This document shows positions 8,212 to 17,515 of a DNA stretch of 64,000 nucleotides, piece after piece. The stretch is from Collinsella sp. UBA6357 (lineage in GTDB: Bacteria; Actinomycetota; Coriobacteriia; Coriobacteriales; Coriobacteriaceae), in NCBI GenBank assembly GCA_002437815.1, contig DJRP01000034.1, forward strand, positions 114,757 through 178,756. Reading direction: 5' to 3'. Within the stretch, counting starts at the first letter, position 1. Every line of letters starts with the position of its first letter. A program made the translations under genes and the position numbers. The notes beneath the pieces are model-generated. The model was given only the letters and a program-made list of their open reading frames with translations, ran no database searches and was not told the origin of the DNA.

Positions 8212-11082
8212 ATGACCCAGCCCTTGCCCTGGGAGAACAACGCCAACACCCGCCCCGCGCCGCCGGAGCCCGAGCTCGTGCCGCTCGATATCTACGATGC
8301 GCCCGCCCCGACGCCCGAGCCCGTTAAACCCGCCGTGGACATCGACAGCCTCAATCCGGCACAGCGCGAGGCCGTGCTCACCACCGAGGGTCCGCTGCTC
8401 GTGCTGGCGGGCGCCGGCTCGGGCAAGACCCGCGTGCTCACCTTTCGTATCGCACACATGCTCGGCGATCTGGGCGTTAAACCGTGGCAGGTGCTCGCCA
8501 TCACGTTCACCAACAAGGCGGCGGCCGAGATGCGCGAGCGTCTGGCGGCGCTCATCCCCACGGGCACACGCGGCATGTGGGTCTGCACCTTCCACGCCAT
8601 GTGCGTGCGCATGCTGCGCGAGGATGCCGATCTGCTGGGCTACACGGGGCAGTTCACCATTTACGACGACGACGATTCCAAGCGCATGGTGCGCGACATC
8701 ATGCAGGCACTCGGCATCGAGCAAAAGCAGTTTCCCATCAACATGATCCGCAGCAAGATCAGCGCGGCCAAAAACGCCATGATCGGCCCCGAGGATATGC
8801 TCAACAGCGCTGACAGTCCCAACGATAAAAAGGCCGCCCAGGTCTATATGGAGCTCGAGCGCCGCCTGCGCGCCGCCAACGCCATGGACTTCGACGATCT
8901 GCTCGTGCGCACGCTCGAGCTGCTACGCACCCGCCCCGAGGTGCTCGACAAGTATCAAGAGCGCTTTCGCTACATCAGCGTCGACGAGTACCAGGACACC
9001 AATCACGTCCAGTACGAGATCGCCAACCTGTTGGCTGCCAAGTATCAAAACCTCATGGTCGTGGGCGACGACGACCAGTCGATCTACAGCTGGCGTGGCG
9101 CCGATATCACCAACATCCTGGACTTCGAGAAGGACTTCAAGAACTGCAAGACCGTTAAGCTCGAACAGAACTACCGCTCGACGGGGCATATCCTCAACGC
9201 TGCGAACGCCGTGGTGCGCCATAACTCGCAGCGCAAGGACAAGCGCCTGTTCACGGCCGAAGGCGATGGCGAGAAGATCCAGGCCTTCCAGGCGAGCGAC
9301 GAGCGCGACGAGGGCCGCTGGATCGCCGGCGAGATCGAGAAACTCCACGCCAAGGGCACGAGCTATGACGACGTGGCGGTGTTCTACCGCACCAACGCGC
9401 AGTCGCGTACGCTCGAAGATATGTTCTTGCGCGCGGGCGTGCCCTACAAGATTGTGGGAGGCACGCGCTTCTTCGACCGTGCCGAGATCCGTGACGTCAT
9501 GGCCTATCTCAAGATGATCGTCAACCCGGCTGACGAGATGAGCGTCAAGCGCGTTATCAACACCCCGCGCCGCGGTATCGGTTCTACCTCGATTCAAAAG
9601 ATCGAGCAGCTGGCACGCGACAACCGCTGCTCTTTTTTCCAGGCATGCGAGATCGCGTGTGCCGAGACCGGCATGTTCAGCTCCAAGGTGCGCAACGGCC
9701 TGTCGAGCTTTGTGGGGCTCGTGCGCGAGGGTCGTCGCATGGACGGCGAGCTCAAGGACGTTGTCGAGATGATCGTCGACAAGACGGGGCTTCTGCAGGC
9801 CTTTCGTGCCGAGGGCACCATGGAGGCCGAGAGCCGTGCCGAGAACGTTCAGGAATTCTTGGGTGTTGCTGCCGAGTTCGAGGAATCGCACGAGGATATC
9901 GAGGGCACGCTCGAGAGCCTGGAGGAACTGCGAGCCGCGGGCGTGGGCGATGTTCCGCCGGCCGACGAGGCCGTCGCAACCGAGCCCGTCGTGGTGAGCG
10001 TGCCGGCCCCCGAGCCCGGACCGAGCCAACCGCGCTCGGCTTTCGAGGCGCTTGTGGGCGCGCGCGATGCCGCCGGTTCCAATCCGCTTGACAGTTTGGC
10101 TGCTTCTGCCCTGTCGCCGCAGGAGGCGCTTGCCGCCGCCATCGCCGGCAACGCCTATGCTGCGCCGGCGTCTCCGGTTACCGCGCCTGCCGGTGCCGTG
10201 CACGCCGATGAGATCGAACGCACCTACGGACCCCTTACCTGCAAGGCCCTGCCCGCCCTTATGGAATGGCTCGCCCTGCGCTCTGATCTGGATTCCCTAG
10301 CCGGCGAGACGCACGCCATCACCATGATGACGATCCACTCCGCCAAGGGTTTGGAGTTTCCGGTGGTCTTTGTGGCCGGCATGGAGGAGGGGATCTTTCC
10401 CCATGTGCACGATTTTGCCGGCAGCGATGATCCTGGCAAGCTCGAGGAGGAGCGTCGCCTGGCCTACGTCGCCATCACGCGTGCGCGCAAGCGCCTGTTC
10501 TTGACCTATGCGGCGACCCGTCGCACCTATGGGTCCACGTCTGCCAATCCGCGCTCGCGTTTCTTGAATGAGATCCCGTTTGAGGACATCGAGTTTTCCG
10601 GTATCGGCTCGGCCGGCTTTGAGGGCACAGGTTGGGAAAAGCGTGGAGACCGCCATGGCACCTTTGGCTCGGGCATGGGCTCGGAGATGTATGGCGGCAA
10701 GGTCTTTGGTTCGCATACCCGCTCGACCGGCGGCTCGGCCTCGCGGGGCGGCTCGAGCTTTGATGACTTCTTTGGCGGCAGCACGCGCGGAACCGAGCGC
10801 CATCGGGGCGTCAGTCCCGACGCCGGACGTGTGGCCTCGACCTTTGGCTCGGGCACCTCTCGCACCAAAAAGACGACGTCCAAGGTTTCGCCAACGGTCG
10901 AGCGCAAGGTCGATGTGGCGAGTGCGTCGCAGGATTTTGCAGCGGGCGATACCGTAAGCCACAAGACGTTTGGCACCGGCACGGTGATCTCGGTCGTCGG
11001 CGACATGATCGAGGTTCAATTCGAAAAGACCGGCCAGACCAAGAAGCTCATGAAGGGCTTCGCGCCGATCGTCAAACTGTAA
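8212..11082 (+). CDS. pcrA: ATP-dependent DNA helicase, PcrA/UvrD family
   Basis: A superfamily 1A 3'-5' helicase (956 aa) for nucleotide excision repair and replication-fork maintenance. Motif I is GAGSGKT (66-73), motif II VDEYQDTN, motif III GDDDQSIYSWRGA, motif IV QNYRSTGHILNAAN, motif V TIHSAKGLEF and motif VI VAITRARKRL. The C-terminus (GDTVSHKTFGTGTVISVVG...) is the Tudor-like RNA-polymerase-binding domain typical of PcrA. A 40-residue Pro-rich N-terminus and an Ala/Pro-rich insert at about 570-668 in domain 2B make it some 200 aa longer than usual PcrA. ATG 8212 follows GAGGAG; upstream starts have no ribosome site. Confidence 0.95.
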   Translation: MTQPLPWENNANTRPAPPEPELVPLDIYDAPAPTPEPVKPAVDIDSLNPAQREAVLTTEGPLLVLAGAGSGKTRVLTFRIAHMLGDLGVKPWQVLAITFTNKAAAEMRERLAALIPTGTRGMWVCTFHAMCVRMLREDADLLGYTGQFTIYDDDDSKRMVRDIMQALGIEQKQFPINMIRSKISAAKNAMIGPEDMLNSADSPNDKKAAQVYMELERRLRAANAMDFDDLLVRTLELLRTRPEVLDKYQERFRYISVDEYQDTNHVQYEIANLLAAKYQNLMVVGDDDQSIYSWRGADITNILDFEKDFKNCKTVKLEQNYRSTGHILNAANAVVRHNSQRKDKRLFTAEGDGEKIQAFQASDERDEGRWIAGEIEKLHAKGTSYDDVAVFYRTNAQSRTLEDMFLRAGVPYKIVGGTRFFDRAEIRDVMAYLKMIVNPADEMSVKRVINTPRRGIGSTSIQKIEQLARDNRCSFFQACEIACAETGMFSSKVRNGLSSFVGLVREGRRMDGELKDVVEMIVDKTGLLQAFRAEGTMEAESRAENVQEFLGVAAEFEESHEDIEGTLESLEELRAAGVGDVPPADEAVATEPVVVSVPAPEPGPSQPRSAFEALVGARDAAGSNPLDSLAASALSPQEALAAAIAGNAYAAPASPVTAPAGAVHADEIERTYGPLTCKALPALMEWLALRSDLDSLAGETHAITMMTIHSAKGLEFPVVFVAGMEEGIFPHVHDFAGSDDPGKLEEERRLAYVAITRARKRLFLTYAATRRTYGSTSANPRSRFLNEIPFEDIEFSGIGSAGFEGTGWEKRGDRHGTFGSGMGSEMYGGKVFGSHTRSTGGSASRGGSSFDDFFGGSTRGTERHRGVSPDAGRVASTFGSGTSRTKKTTSKVSPTVERKVDVASASQDFAAGDTVSHKTFGTGTVISVVGDMIEVQFEKTGQTKKLMKGFAPIVKL

Positions 11083-11095
11083 TGTGAGGTTGACC

Positions 11096-11209
11096 GGGCG
11101 CGCCACCGGCTTTGGTCGCCTGCTCGGACAGTCCTGCTCGCGACGAAGGCGCCACTGGCGCCTTCTGCTCGTGCGGAACTCGCGATCGACCAAAGCCGGT
11201 GGCGCGCCC
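11096..11209. repeat. Long nested hairpin after pcrA
   Basis: GGGCGCGCCACCGGCTTTGG... at 11096-11118 is repeated in perfect inverse at 11187-11209 (23 bp). Inside, AAGGCGCCA-C-TGGCGCCTT (11146-11164) is a second perfect hairpin. There is no T tract after the outer arm. It probably ends or protects the pcrA transcript, but its length is unusual. Confidence 0.8.
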
Positions 11210-11300
11210 TCTTTCTCGCAAAACTGCCTGACCGTCAGGCGCGAGCACCGCTTCGCTGGCTCGCTTCTTGTGCTGGATACCTGGTGGCGCTGGTAAAAGC

Positions 11301-11340
11301 AAAAAAGTAGGGCTCCTTCGTTTGATGGCGGAGGAGCCCC
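11301..11340 (-). terminator. Terminator of manA
   Basis: On the minus strand GGGCTCC and GGAGCCC (plus-strand 11333-11339 and 11310-11316) form the stem and TTTTTT follows at 11306-11301. It lies downstream of the minus-strand manA. Confidence 0.8.
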
Positions 11341-11376
11341 TATGCGTTTATCTAGCGTTGTCGTGCAGTGTTGGGC

Positions 11377-12309
11377 CTAGAGATGGCTGATGATGAGCTC
11401 CATTTTGCCGTCGAGCTCGATCTTGTCGACGGTGCTTGGGACGAGCAGATGGCTGCCCTTGTGGACGGACTCGCCGCAGACGGTGCCTTCGCCGTCGATC
11501 ACGGACAGGCATACGAACGGCCAGTCCTGGGCGAGGGTCTTGCTGCCGTCGACGCGCACGCGGTCCACCGTGTAGCAGCGGTTGGACTCGAGCTCGGTCA
11601 CGCCGTCGACCTCGGGCGCGGTGACGGTTCCGTCGGTGGGTGCCGGGGCGTCGAAGTTGATGCAATCCAAGCTTTGCTCGATATGGAGCGGACGCAGCTT
11701 GCCGTCGGCGCCGGGGCGGTCGTAGTCATAGAGACGGTAGGTCACGTCGCTCGACTGCTGAGTCTCGAGGATGAGCGTGCCGGCCTTGATGGCGTGCACG
11801 GTGCCGGAGTCGATCTGGAAGAAATCGCCCTTGTGGATGGGCACCTCGTTGAGCATCTCGCTCCAGCGGCCCTCCTCGATCATCTTGGCGGCCTCGGCGC
11901 GGTCCTTAGCGCATTGGCCCACGATAATCGTGGCGTCCGGGTCGCAATCGAGCACGTACCAGCACTCGGTCTTGCCCAAAGAGCCGCTCTCATGCTCTGC
12001 GGCGTAGGCGTCGTCGGGGTGAATCTGGATCGACAGGTCGTCCTTGGCGTCAAGGATCTTGATGAGCAGGGGAAAGACCTCGCCCTCGCAGTTGCCGAAG
12101 AGCTCGCGGTGGTTGGCCCAGAGCCAGGAGAGGGTGTGCCCGGCGTACTCGGGGTTCTCGATCTCGCAGTCACCGTTGGGATGCGCCGAGATGGCCCAGC
12201 ACTCGCCGATGGCGCCCTCCGGGATGTCGTAGCCGAAGACGGTCTCGAGCTGGCGGCCTCCCCAGATCTTCTCATGGAAGATGGGCTTGAGCTTGATGAG
12301 GTCTGACAT
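11377..12309 (-). CDS. manA: Mannose-6-phosphate isomerase, class I (short form)
   Basis: A 310-aa cupin enzyme interconverting mannose-6-phosphate and fructose-6-phosphate in the cytoplasm. It starts LKPIFHEKIWGGRQL, as Firmicute-type ManA proteins do. The zinc-site motifs are present: QIHPDD, KTECWYVL and SGTVHAI, the last with the conserved His of the lid. The start at 12309 follows a GGAAG-type ribosome site. A GntR/UTRA regulator gene lies just upstream on the same strand, separated by 67 bases, and probably regulates this locus. The terminator at 11301-11340 closes the unit. Confidence 0.94.
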   Translation of the reverse strand: MSDLIKLKPIFHEKIWGGRQLETVFGYDIPEGAIGECWAISAHPNGDCEIENPEYAGHTLSWLWANHRELFGNCEGEVFPLLIKILDAKDDLSIQIHPDDAYAAEHESGSLGKTECWYVLDCDPDATIIVGQCAKDRAEAAKMIEEGRWSEMLNEVPIHKGDFFQIDSGTVHAIKAGTLILETQQSSDVTYRLYDYDRPGADGKLRPLHIEQSLDCINFDAPAPTDGTVTAPEVDGVTELESNRCYTVDRVRVDGSKTLAQDWPFVCLSVIDGEGTVCGESVHKGSHLLVPSTVDKIELDGKMELIISHL

Positions 12310-12376
12310 ATCTGTTTCCTTCCAATATTGCCCGGCTCGCCGCCGAGAGCTTGTTCCCGGCGGCGAGCCGGGGTAG

Positions 12377-13096
12377 TTAGGCGAGGGCGACGTTGTGGAG
12401 TTCGAATCGGTCGCCCACGTTGCGCGATACGGAGTATTCAAACGCGGCGCCGCTGTCCAAAAAGCCGATCTGGTTGAGCTCGAGCAGGGGGGAGCCGGGC
12501 TTGACGTCCAAGCGTTCGGCCTCCTCGTCGGTGGCGGCGACGGCGCGGATCGTGCGGTGGAAGCTCGATATCTTGAGCCCACACGTGTCGCGGATGTAGC
12601 TGTAGATGGACGCGTACAGATCCTTCTTCTTGAGCCCGGGGATCAAGTCGAGCGGCATATAGGTGTACTCGATGACGATCGGCAGGTCGTTCACACAGCG
12701 CGTGCGCACCACGTGGTAGGCGAAGTCGTCCTGGGCGATGCCCAGCTGCGCCGCGACTTCCTCCGGCGGGTTCACGATCGAGAAATCGTAGACGACCGAC
12801 GTGACCTTCTCGCCGCGATGCTCGTAGCTAAAGCCCTGGGCACGGTCGTTCTTGCCCTGAAAGAACGCCTTGCCGGAAAACGCGGGCGCATCTTTGACGT
12901 AGATGCCCGACCCACGGCGGCTCGTGACGAGCCCCTCCTCGGTGATCTGTTCGATGGCACGCTTGACGGTGATCTTGCTCACAGCGTAGAGCTCGCAGAA
13001 CTCGACGACGGTCGGCAGCTTGTCTCCCGGCTTGAGGGTGCCGTCTTCGATATTGCGGCGGATATCGGCGGCGATCGCCTCGTATTTTGGAATCAT
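12377..13096 (-). CDS. GntR-family regulator, HutC/UTRA subfamily
   Basis: A 239-aa repressor with an N-terminal winged helix (about 1-70: PKYEAIAADIRRNIEDGTLKPGDKLPT, then recognition helix VSKITVKRAIEQ and wing TSRRGSGIYV). A C-terminal UTRA ligand domain (about 95-239) ends LLELNQIGFLDSGAAFEYSVSRNVGDRFEL. UTRA domains sense phosphorylated sugars or similar small ligands. The start at 13096 follows TAAGGAGGGG. It sits between manA (same strand) and the divergent glucokinase, so a hexose-phosphate effector is a reasonable inference. Confidence 0.9.
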   Translation of the reverse strand: MIPKYEAIAADIRRNIEDGTLKPGDKLPTVVEFCELYAVSKITVKRAIEQITEEGLVTSRRGSGIYVKDAPAFSGKAFFQGKNDRAQGFSYEHRGEKVTSVVYDFSIVNPPEEVAAQLGIAQDDFAYHVVRTRCVNDLPIVIEYTYMPLDLIPGLKKKDLYASIYSYIRDTCGLKISSFHRTIRAVAATDEEAERLDVKPGSPLLELNQIGFLDSGAAFEYSVSRNVGDRFELHNVALA

Positions 13097-13454
13097 TGAA
13101 CCCCTCCTTAAGCCTATAGTAAGTATATCTTCTTTAAAACCATCCATATGGTATATCTACATGTATAACGATAGATAATAGTTAGAAACCCGTTCTATAA
13201 AAAAATTAGAGCGCTATAATAAAAAACAGGCGATCGGTTTCGCTGGGAATCCGGTAGTGTCGGTCGTTCGACTTCGACGCGTGCCGCATTTTGCCGACGT
13301 CCGCTTCTGGCCCGGCGCCTTATGTTGTTTAAACGTTTGCCGAATAATGGATGGGAGAGCCGCTGTCTTTGCAGGTCATGGAGTACCATGCAAGGCAATG
13401 TGTGTTTACGCGCGGGCGACGCTCGTGACGGCTAGGGATCGAAAGGTAATCGAT
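13097..13454. other. Divergent intergenic region, GntR regulator / glucokinase
   Basis: 358 bases without a gene. The first 120 bases are AT-rich, with short near-palindromes (ATGGTATATCTACATGTATAAC at about 13150) that could be the GntR operator and minus-strand promoter; this is weak. The remainder before the glucokinase shows no recognisable structure apart from GAAAGG ahead of its ATG. Confidence 0.4.
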
Positions 13455-14414
13455 ATGGAAGCCAAGCATTACTACATCGGTATCGACGTCGGCGGCACCT
13501 CGGTCAAGGAGGGCTTGTTTGACGAGGACGGCAACCTGCTCGCCAAGGTAAGCGTTCCCACGCCGCCCATCGTGGATGAGGCAGGCTTTGCCGCCGTAAC
13601 GGGCGCCATCGATCAGATCGTCGCCAAGGCGCAGATTCCGCGTGCCTTCGTGTCCGGCATCGGGCTCGCCGTGCCCTGCCCCATCCCCGCTGCGGGCGAT
13701 GCCAAGGTCAAGGCCAACATCGACATCAAGCTCCCCGAGCTCAAAGAGGCTATCGCCGCGCATTGCCCCGATGCCCAGGTCAAGTACGAGAACGATGCCA
13801 ATGCGGCCGCCATGGGTGAGGCCTGGCTGGGATCTGCCAAGGGCGTGAGCAACGTGGTCATGGTTACCATCGGCACCGGTGTGGGCGGTGGCGTCATCGT
13901 TGACGGCGACGTGGTGTCGGGCGTCGTGGGCGCCGGCGGCGAGATCGGGCATATGTGCCTGGAACCCAACGAGGAACGTACCTGCGGCTGTGGCGAGCAC
14001 GGCCATCTCGAGCAGTACTCGAGCGCCACGGGCGTGGTCAACAACTATCTGGCGGCGTGCAAGGATGCGGGCGTCGAGCCCATCGAGCTCACCGGCCCCT
14101 CCGATTCCAAGGATGTGTTCCAAGCGGCGCGCGAAGGCGATGCGCAAGCTCTTGCTGCGGCCGAAAAGATGGCCGACTATCTGGGTCGCGCTCTATCGCT
14201 TATCGCCAACGTCGTGGACCCCGAGGTCTTTCTGATCGGTGGCGGCGCCTCGGCAAGCGCCGATGTCTATCTTGATACGGTCATCGAGCGCTACCGTCAC
14301 TATGCGTTTCCGGCGTCGCGGGAGACGCCCATCAAGGTTGCCTCGTTGGGCAACGACGCCGGTATTATCGGCGCCGCCTATGTGGCTCTCAAGGCCGCCA
14401 ACAAGCTGGCGTAA
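13455..14414 (+). CDS. glk: ROK-family glucokinase
   Basis: Phosphorylates glucose to glucose-6-phosphate with ATP. The 319-aa protein has the phosphate-1 motif GIDVGGTSVKEGLFD at the N-terminus, ENDANAAAMGEAWLG with the catalytic Asp region, GTGVGGGVIVDG for phosphate-2, and the ROK zinc motif CGCGEHGHLEQYSS. The zinc motif has His where relatives often have Cys. The adenosine motif GGGASASADVYLD and GNDAGIIGAA are at the C-terminus. ATG 13455 follows GAAAGG. It is divergent from the GntR-manA pair and ends in a strong terminator. Confidence 0.93.
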   Translation: MEAKHYYIGIDVGGTSVKEGLFDEDGNLLAKVSVPTPPIVDEAGFAAVTGAIDQIVAKAQIPRAFVSGIGLAVPCPIPAAGDAKVKANIDIKLPELKEAIAAHCPDAQVKYENDANAAAMGEAWLGSAKGVSNVVMVTIGTGVGGGVIVDGDVVSGVVGAGGEIGHMCLEPNEERTCGCGEHGHLEQYSSATGVVNNYLAACKDAGVEPIELTGPSDSKDVFQAAREGDAQALAAAEKMADYLGRALSLIANVVDPEVFLIGGGASASADVYLDTVIERYRHYAFPASRETPIKVASLGNDAGIIGAAYVALKAANKLA

Positions 14415-14463
14415 CCTGTTATAGGGCAACGTGCCTTTTGGGATAGACGCGACCCGTCTGAGG

Positions 14464-14496
14464 CCGCGGGTCGCAATACCGGCCCGCGGTTTTTTT
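14464..14496 (+). terminator. Terminator of glucokinase
   Basis: CCGCGGG (14464-14470) pairs with CCCGCGG (14483-14489) and is followed by seven T. Confidence 0.9.
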
Positions 14497-14540
14497 GCGC
14501 CACAATCCATAGCAATTATGCCGTCTCCGTGAAACCGTTT

Positions 14541-14582
14541 CGCCGCGGGATGGTGCCCCCGCGGCGCGGGACAGAATGTCCC
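14541..14582 (+). promoter_or_regulatory. Two adjacent leader hairpins before the diguanylate cyclase
   Basis: CGCCGCGGG/CCCGCGGCG (14541-14549 and 14558-14566) is a perfect 9-bp stem, and GGGAC-AGAAT-GTCCC (14568-14582) follows one base later. Neither has a T tract. They lie about 43 bases before the start codon and could be a leader structure or an operator; function is unknown. Confidence 0.5.
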
Positions 14583-14624
14583 CCAGTGTTCAAGAACGAT
14601 GCCTGACACGAGGGGAGTCTGGCT

Positions 14625-16484
14625 ATGCGCAAGAGGGTCAAGGTTGCCGCCGCCGTGCTCGCCGCCGCCATTCTCATCGCCGTGAGCGCGACGGCCTACC
14701 ATGACTTCATGTCGACCAAGATCTATGACGAGAGCTCCGAGAATCTCGTTTCGACCTATGAGCAGATTGACAAGACGTTCGAACTTTTTGCCCAGCGCAA
14801 CTGGAACGTGCTCGCCGATTGGGACAGTACTCTTCAGTCCGCGACGGCGGCGGGCGATATCTCGGCCGTGTGGAATCAAGCCAAGAGCCGCAAGGACTCT
14901 TGGAACTACGACGAGGTCTACCTCTTCAATAAATCCAATGCCTTTATCACCGAAAGCGGCCGCGCGGGAAACGCCGACAGCATCGATGGCGTGTTCCAGG
15001 AGATGTACGCCGCCGGCAAGCCGTGGATCTCGAGCTTTATCGCCTCGGACGGCGCCCGCAAGATCGTGTTTGCCGTGCCGTTGTCCCAACCGTTCACCAA
15101 TGGGGGCGTGACCTATGACGGCCTGGCCGTGAGTTATGACAACGACGTGGTCATGGATATGATCGCGGGCAAGGTTTTTCGCGGACAGAGTGACTGCTAC
15201 GTGGTTCATGGTTCGGGCGATGTGGTGTTCTCGTTGCAGCCCAAGAGTGAGATCGAGCAGTTTGTCTCCAACATCTTCGGCTATCTGGAAAAGCATGCCG
15301 AGTTTTCGCGGGGGAGCCTTGTCGATGTCGAGGATCGGATCGGCCACAAGAAGGCCGGCAGCGCATTTTGTTCCTTCAACGGGCGTGACTACTATCTTGT
15401 CTATCAGCCCGCGGGGATCGGCGACTGGTCGATCGTCGGTCTTGTGCGCGCTGACGCCGTCGACTCCGGCATGAACGAGGTTCAGTTCATCACCATGGGC
15501 GCGATCGGTATCGTGGGCATCGTTGTCGCGGCTGCGGGCATCGTCGTCGTCATTCGCGTGGACCGCAGGCGCATCCGGCGCAAGGAGGAGGAGCGTCTGG
15601 CGGCCGAGAACCAGAGGCTTGCGATCAACCAGCTGCTGGGCGGCCTCAGGCGCATCGTCGACCGTTTCGCCGTGATCGACCTTGCGAACGGGACTTACGA
15701 GTACCAGGAAAACCAGCTCGCCGACGGCATGTATCCGCAAAAGGGCCGCTATGCCGATCTGGTCGACGCGATAACCCAACGCTACGTGGCGTTCTCGGAC
15801 ACGGAGGACGCCAAGCTCTCGCATCTGCTTGCCCCGGAACGTCTGCGCCAGATGGTGGGGAAGCGCGAGGACGTCATCAGGATCGAGTACTGCGGTCGCA
15901 ACGGGGACGTCTACAAGGTGCTCAACATCATTCCGCTCGATTGGGACGGCGCGGGCAAGGTCACCAGGCTCATGTTTGTCTCGCAGGATATCGGGCAGCG
16001 CGTGGAGTTGCAGACGATGGCGAACACCGACGGCCTGACGGGCCTCTTCAACGAACGGTATTTCTCGTCGATCCTGCGGGCGCGTGAGGCGGCGCACCAG
16101 TCGTTTGCGCTGTTCTACCTTGATCTCGATCGCTTCAAGCCGGTCAACGACACCTACGGGCACGATATGGGCGACAAGCTGCTCAAGGCTGTAGCGGCAC
16201 GTCTGCTCGATTGCGTCCGCAGCACGGACTTTGCCTTTAGAATCGGCGGTGACGAGTTCGCGCTCGTGCTGGACGGCGAGCTTGCGGACGACGTGTGCCA
16301 GATGATGTTCGAGCGTATCACTGCCGCGGTCTCGCGTCCCTACGATATCGATGGGACCGAGATCGATGTCGGCACGAGCTGCGGGTGGGCGTGCTGTCCC
16401 GGCGAGGGGAGCGCCGAGGAAGTCCGTATCATCGCCGACCGCCGCATGTACGCCTGCAAGGAGCACAACCACGCCGAGCGCTAA
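14625..16484 (+). CDS. Membrane diguanylate cyclase (Cache-like sensor plus GGDEF)
   Basis: A 619-aa protein that should make cyclic di-GMP. A signal-anchor helix (about 5-25) leads to an extracellular Cache-like sensor (about 30-285), a second membrane helix (about 288-312), a PAS-like segment (about 335-450) and a C-terminal GGDEF domain (about 455-619). The active site GGDEF is intact at 541-545. The inhibitory I-site RSTD is at 532-535 in the correct position five residues upstream, so product feedback is expected. GAGGGGAG precedes the ATG. It is monocistronic; the ligand is unknown. Confidence 0.92.
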   Translation: MRKRVKVAAAVLAAAILIAVSATAYHDFMSTKIYDESSENLVSTYEQIDKTFELFAQRNWNVLADWDSTLQSATAAGDISAVWNQAKSRKDSWNYDEVYLFNKSNAFITESGRAGNADSIDGVFQEMYAAGKPWISSFIASDGARKIVFAVPLSQPFTNGGVTYDGLAVSYDNDVVMDMIAGKVFRGQSDCYVVHGSGDVVFSLQPKSEIEQFVSNIFGYLEKHAEFSRGSLVDVEDRIGHKKAGSAFCSFNGRDYYLVYQPAGIGDWSIVGLVRADAVDSGMNEVQFITMGAIGIVGIVVAAAGIVVVIRVDRRRIRRKEEERLAAENQRLAINQLLGGLRRIVDRFAVIDLANGTYEYQENQLADGMYPQKGRYADLVDAITQRYVAFSDTEDAKLSHLLAPERLRQMVGKREDVIRIEYCGRNGDVYKVLNIIPLDWDGAGKVTRLMFVSQDIGQRVELQTMANTDGLTGLFNERYFSSILRAREAAHQSFALFYLDLDRFKPVNDTYGHDMGDKLLKAVAARLLDCVRSTDFAFRIGGDEFALVLDGELADDVCQMMFERITAAVSRPYDIDGTEIDVGTSCGWACCPGEGSAEEVRIIADRRMYACKEHNHAER

Positions 16485-16591
16485 CACGGTTGCGGCGTCC
16501 CGCTCCAAAATGGGGGCTGTTGGCTCTTTTGGCTGGGCGGTGCGTGCTACCATAGATGTATCTGAGTCAACACCGTATGTGGAGGAACCCC

Positions 16592-17515
16592 ATGGCAAAC
16601 GTTCTTGTCTTTGGTCACCAGAATCCCGATAACGACGCCATCATGAGCGCCGTCGTCCTGTCCCAGCTGCTCAACCAGGTTGAGTACGCCGGCAACACCT
16701 ACGAGGCCTGCGCCCTCGGTCAGCTTCCGGCCGAGTCCGCGAAGCTGCTTGCCGACGCCGGACTGCCTGAGCCCCGCCAGATCGAGTCCGTCGAGGAGGG
16801 CCAGCTCGTAGTCCTGACCGACCACAACGAGTCCGCCCAGTCCGTTGTGGGCCTCAAGAGCGCCACGGTCTTCGGCGTTGTCGACCATCACCGCATCGGT
16901 GATTTCGAGACCGCCGGCCCGCTTCACTACATCGCTCTTCCCTGGGGTTCCAGCTGCACCATCGTCTCCAAGCTCGCCGGCGTGCTCGGCGTCGAGCTTT
17001 CCGATGCCCAGGCCAAGCTTCTGCTGTCGGCCATGATGACCGATACGCTCATGCTCAAGAGCCCCACCACCACCGATGTCGACCGCGCCGTCGCCGCCGA
17101 GCTCGGCGAGCGCCTCGGCCTCGATCCGGTCAAGTTTGGCATGGAGGTTTTCCTGTCCCGTCCGTCCGGCTCCTTCACTGCGGCCGAGATGGTCGGCAAT
17201 GATATCAAGATGTTCGAGCCTGCCGGCAAAAAGCTGCTCATCGGCCAGTACGAGACCGTCGACAAGAGCCGTGCGCTCGGCATGATCGACGAGATTCGCG
17301 AGGCCATGCGCGCTTACGCCTCCGATAAGGGTGCCGATGGCATCGTCCTGTGCATCACCGATATCATGGAGGAGGGCTCGCAGGTTCTGTTCGAGGGCGA
17401 CACCGAGATCGCGCAGAAGGGTCTGGCCATCGCCGACGAGCACGACGGCGTCTGGATGCCGGGTGTCCTTTCCCGCAAGAAGCAGGTTGCGGCGCCTATC
17501 ATGGCGGCCTGCTAG
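16592..17515 (+). CDS. ppaC: Manganese-dependent inorganic pyrophosphatase (family II)
   Basis: Hydrolyses pyrophosphate released by biosynthesis. The 307-aa size and motifs fit family II: GHQNPDNDAIMSA (metal ligands His and Asp), VLTDHNE, the DHH signature VDHHRIGDF, and the C-terminal DHHA2 domain with SRKKQ near the end. The start at 16592 follows GGAGG; an earlier in-frame ATG at 16556 has no ribosome site. A long imperfect hairpin follows the stop. Confidence 0.95.
   Translation: MANVLVFGHQNPDNDAIMSAVVLSQLLNQVEYAGNTYEACALGQLPAESAKLLADAGLPEPRQIESVEEGQLVVLTDHNESAQSVVGLKSATVFGVVDHHRIGDFETAGPLHYIALPWGSSCTIVSKLAGVLGVELSDAQAKLLLSAMMTDTLMLKSPTTTDVDRAVAAELGERLGLDPVKFGMEVFLSRPSGSFTAAEMVGNDIKMFEPAGKKLLIGQYETVDKSRALGMIDEIREAMRAYASDKGADGIVLCITDIMEEGSQVLFEGDTEIAQKGLAIADEHDGVWMPGVLSRKKQVAAPIMAAC

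Noticed and set aside
14500..14624. c-di-GMP riboswitch before the diguanylate cyclase
   Set aside because: The conserved GGMC-type core and tetraloop-receptor elements are not present; only simple hairpins are seen.
14193..16598. An 801-codon minus-strand open frame
   Set aside because: Fully antisense to the diguanylate cyclase and the glucokinase end; the plus-strand proteins have clear motifs.
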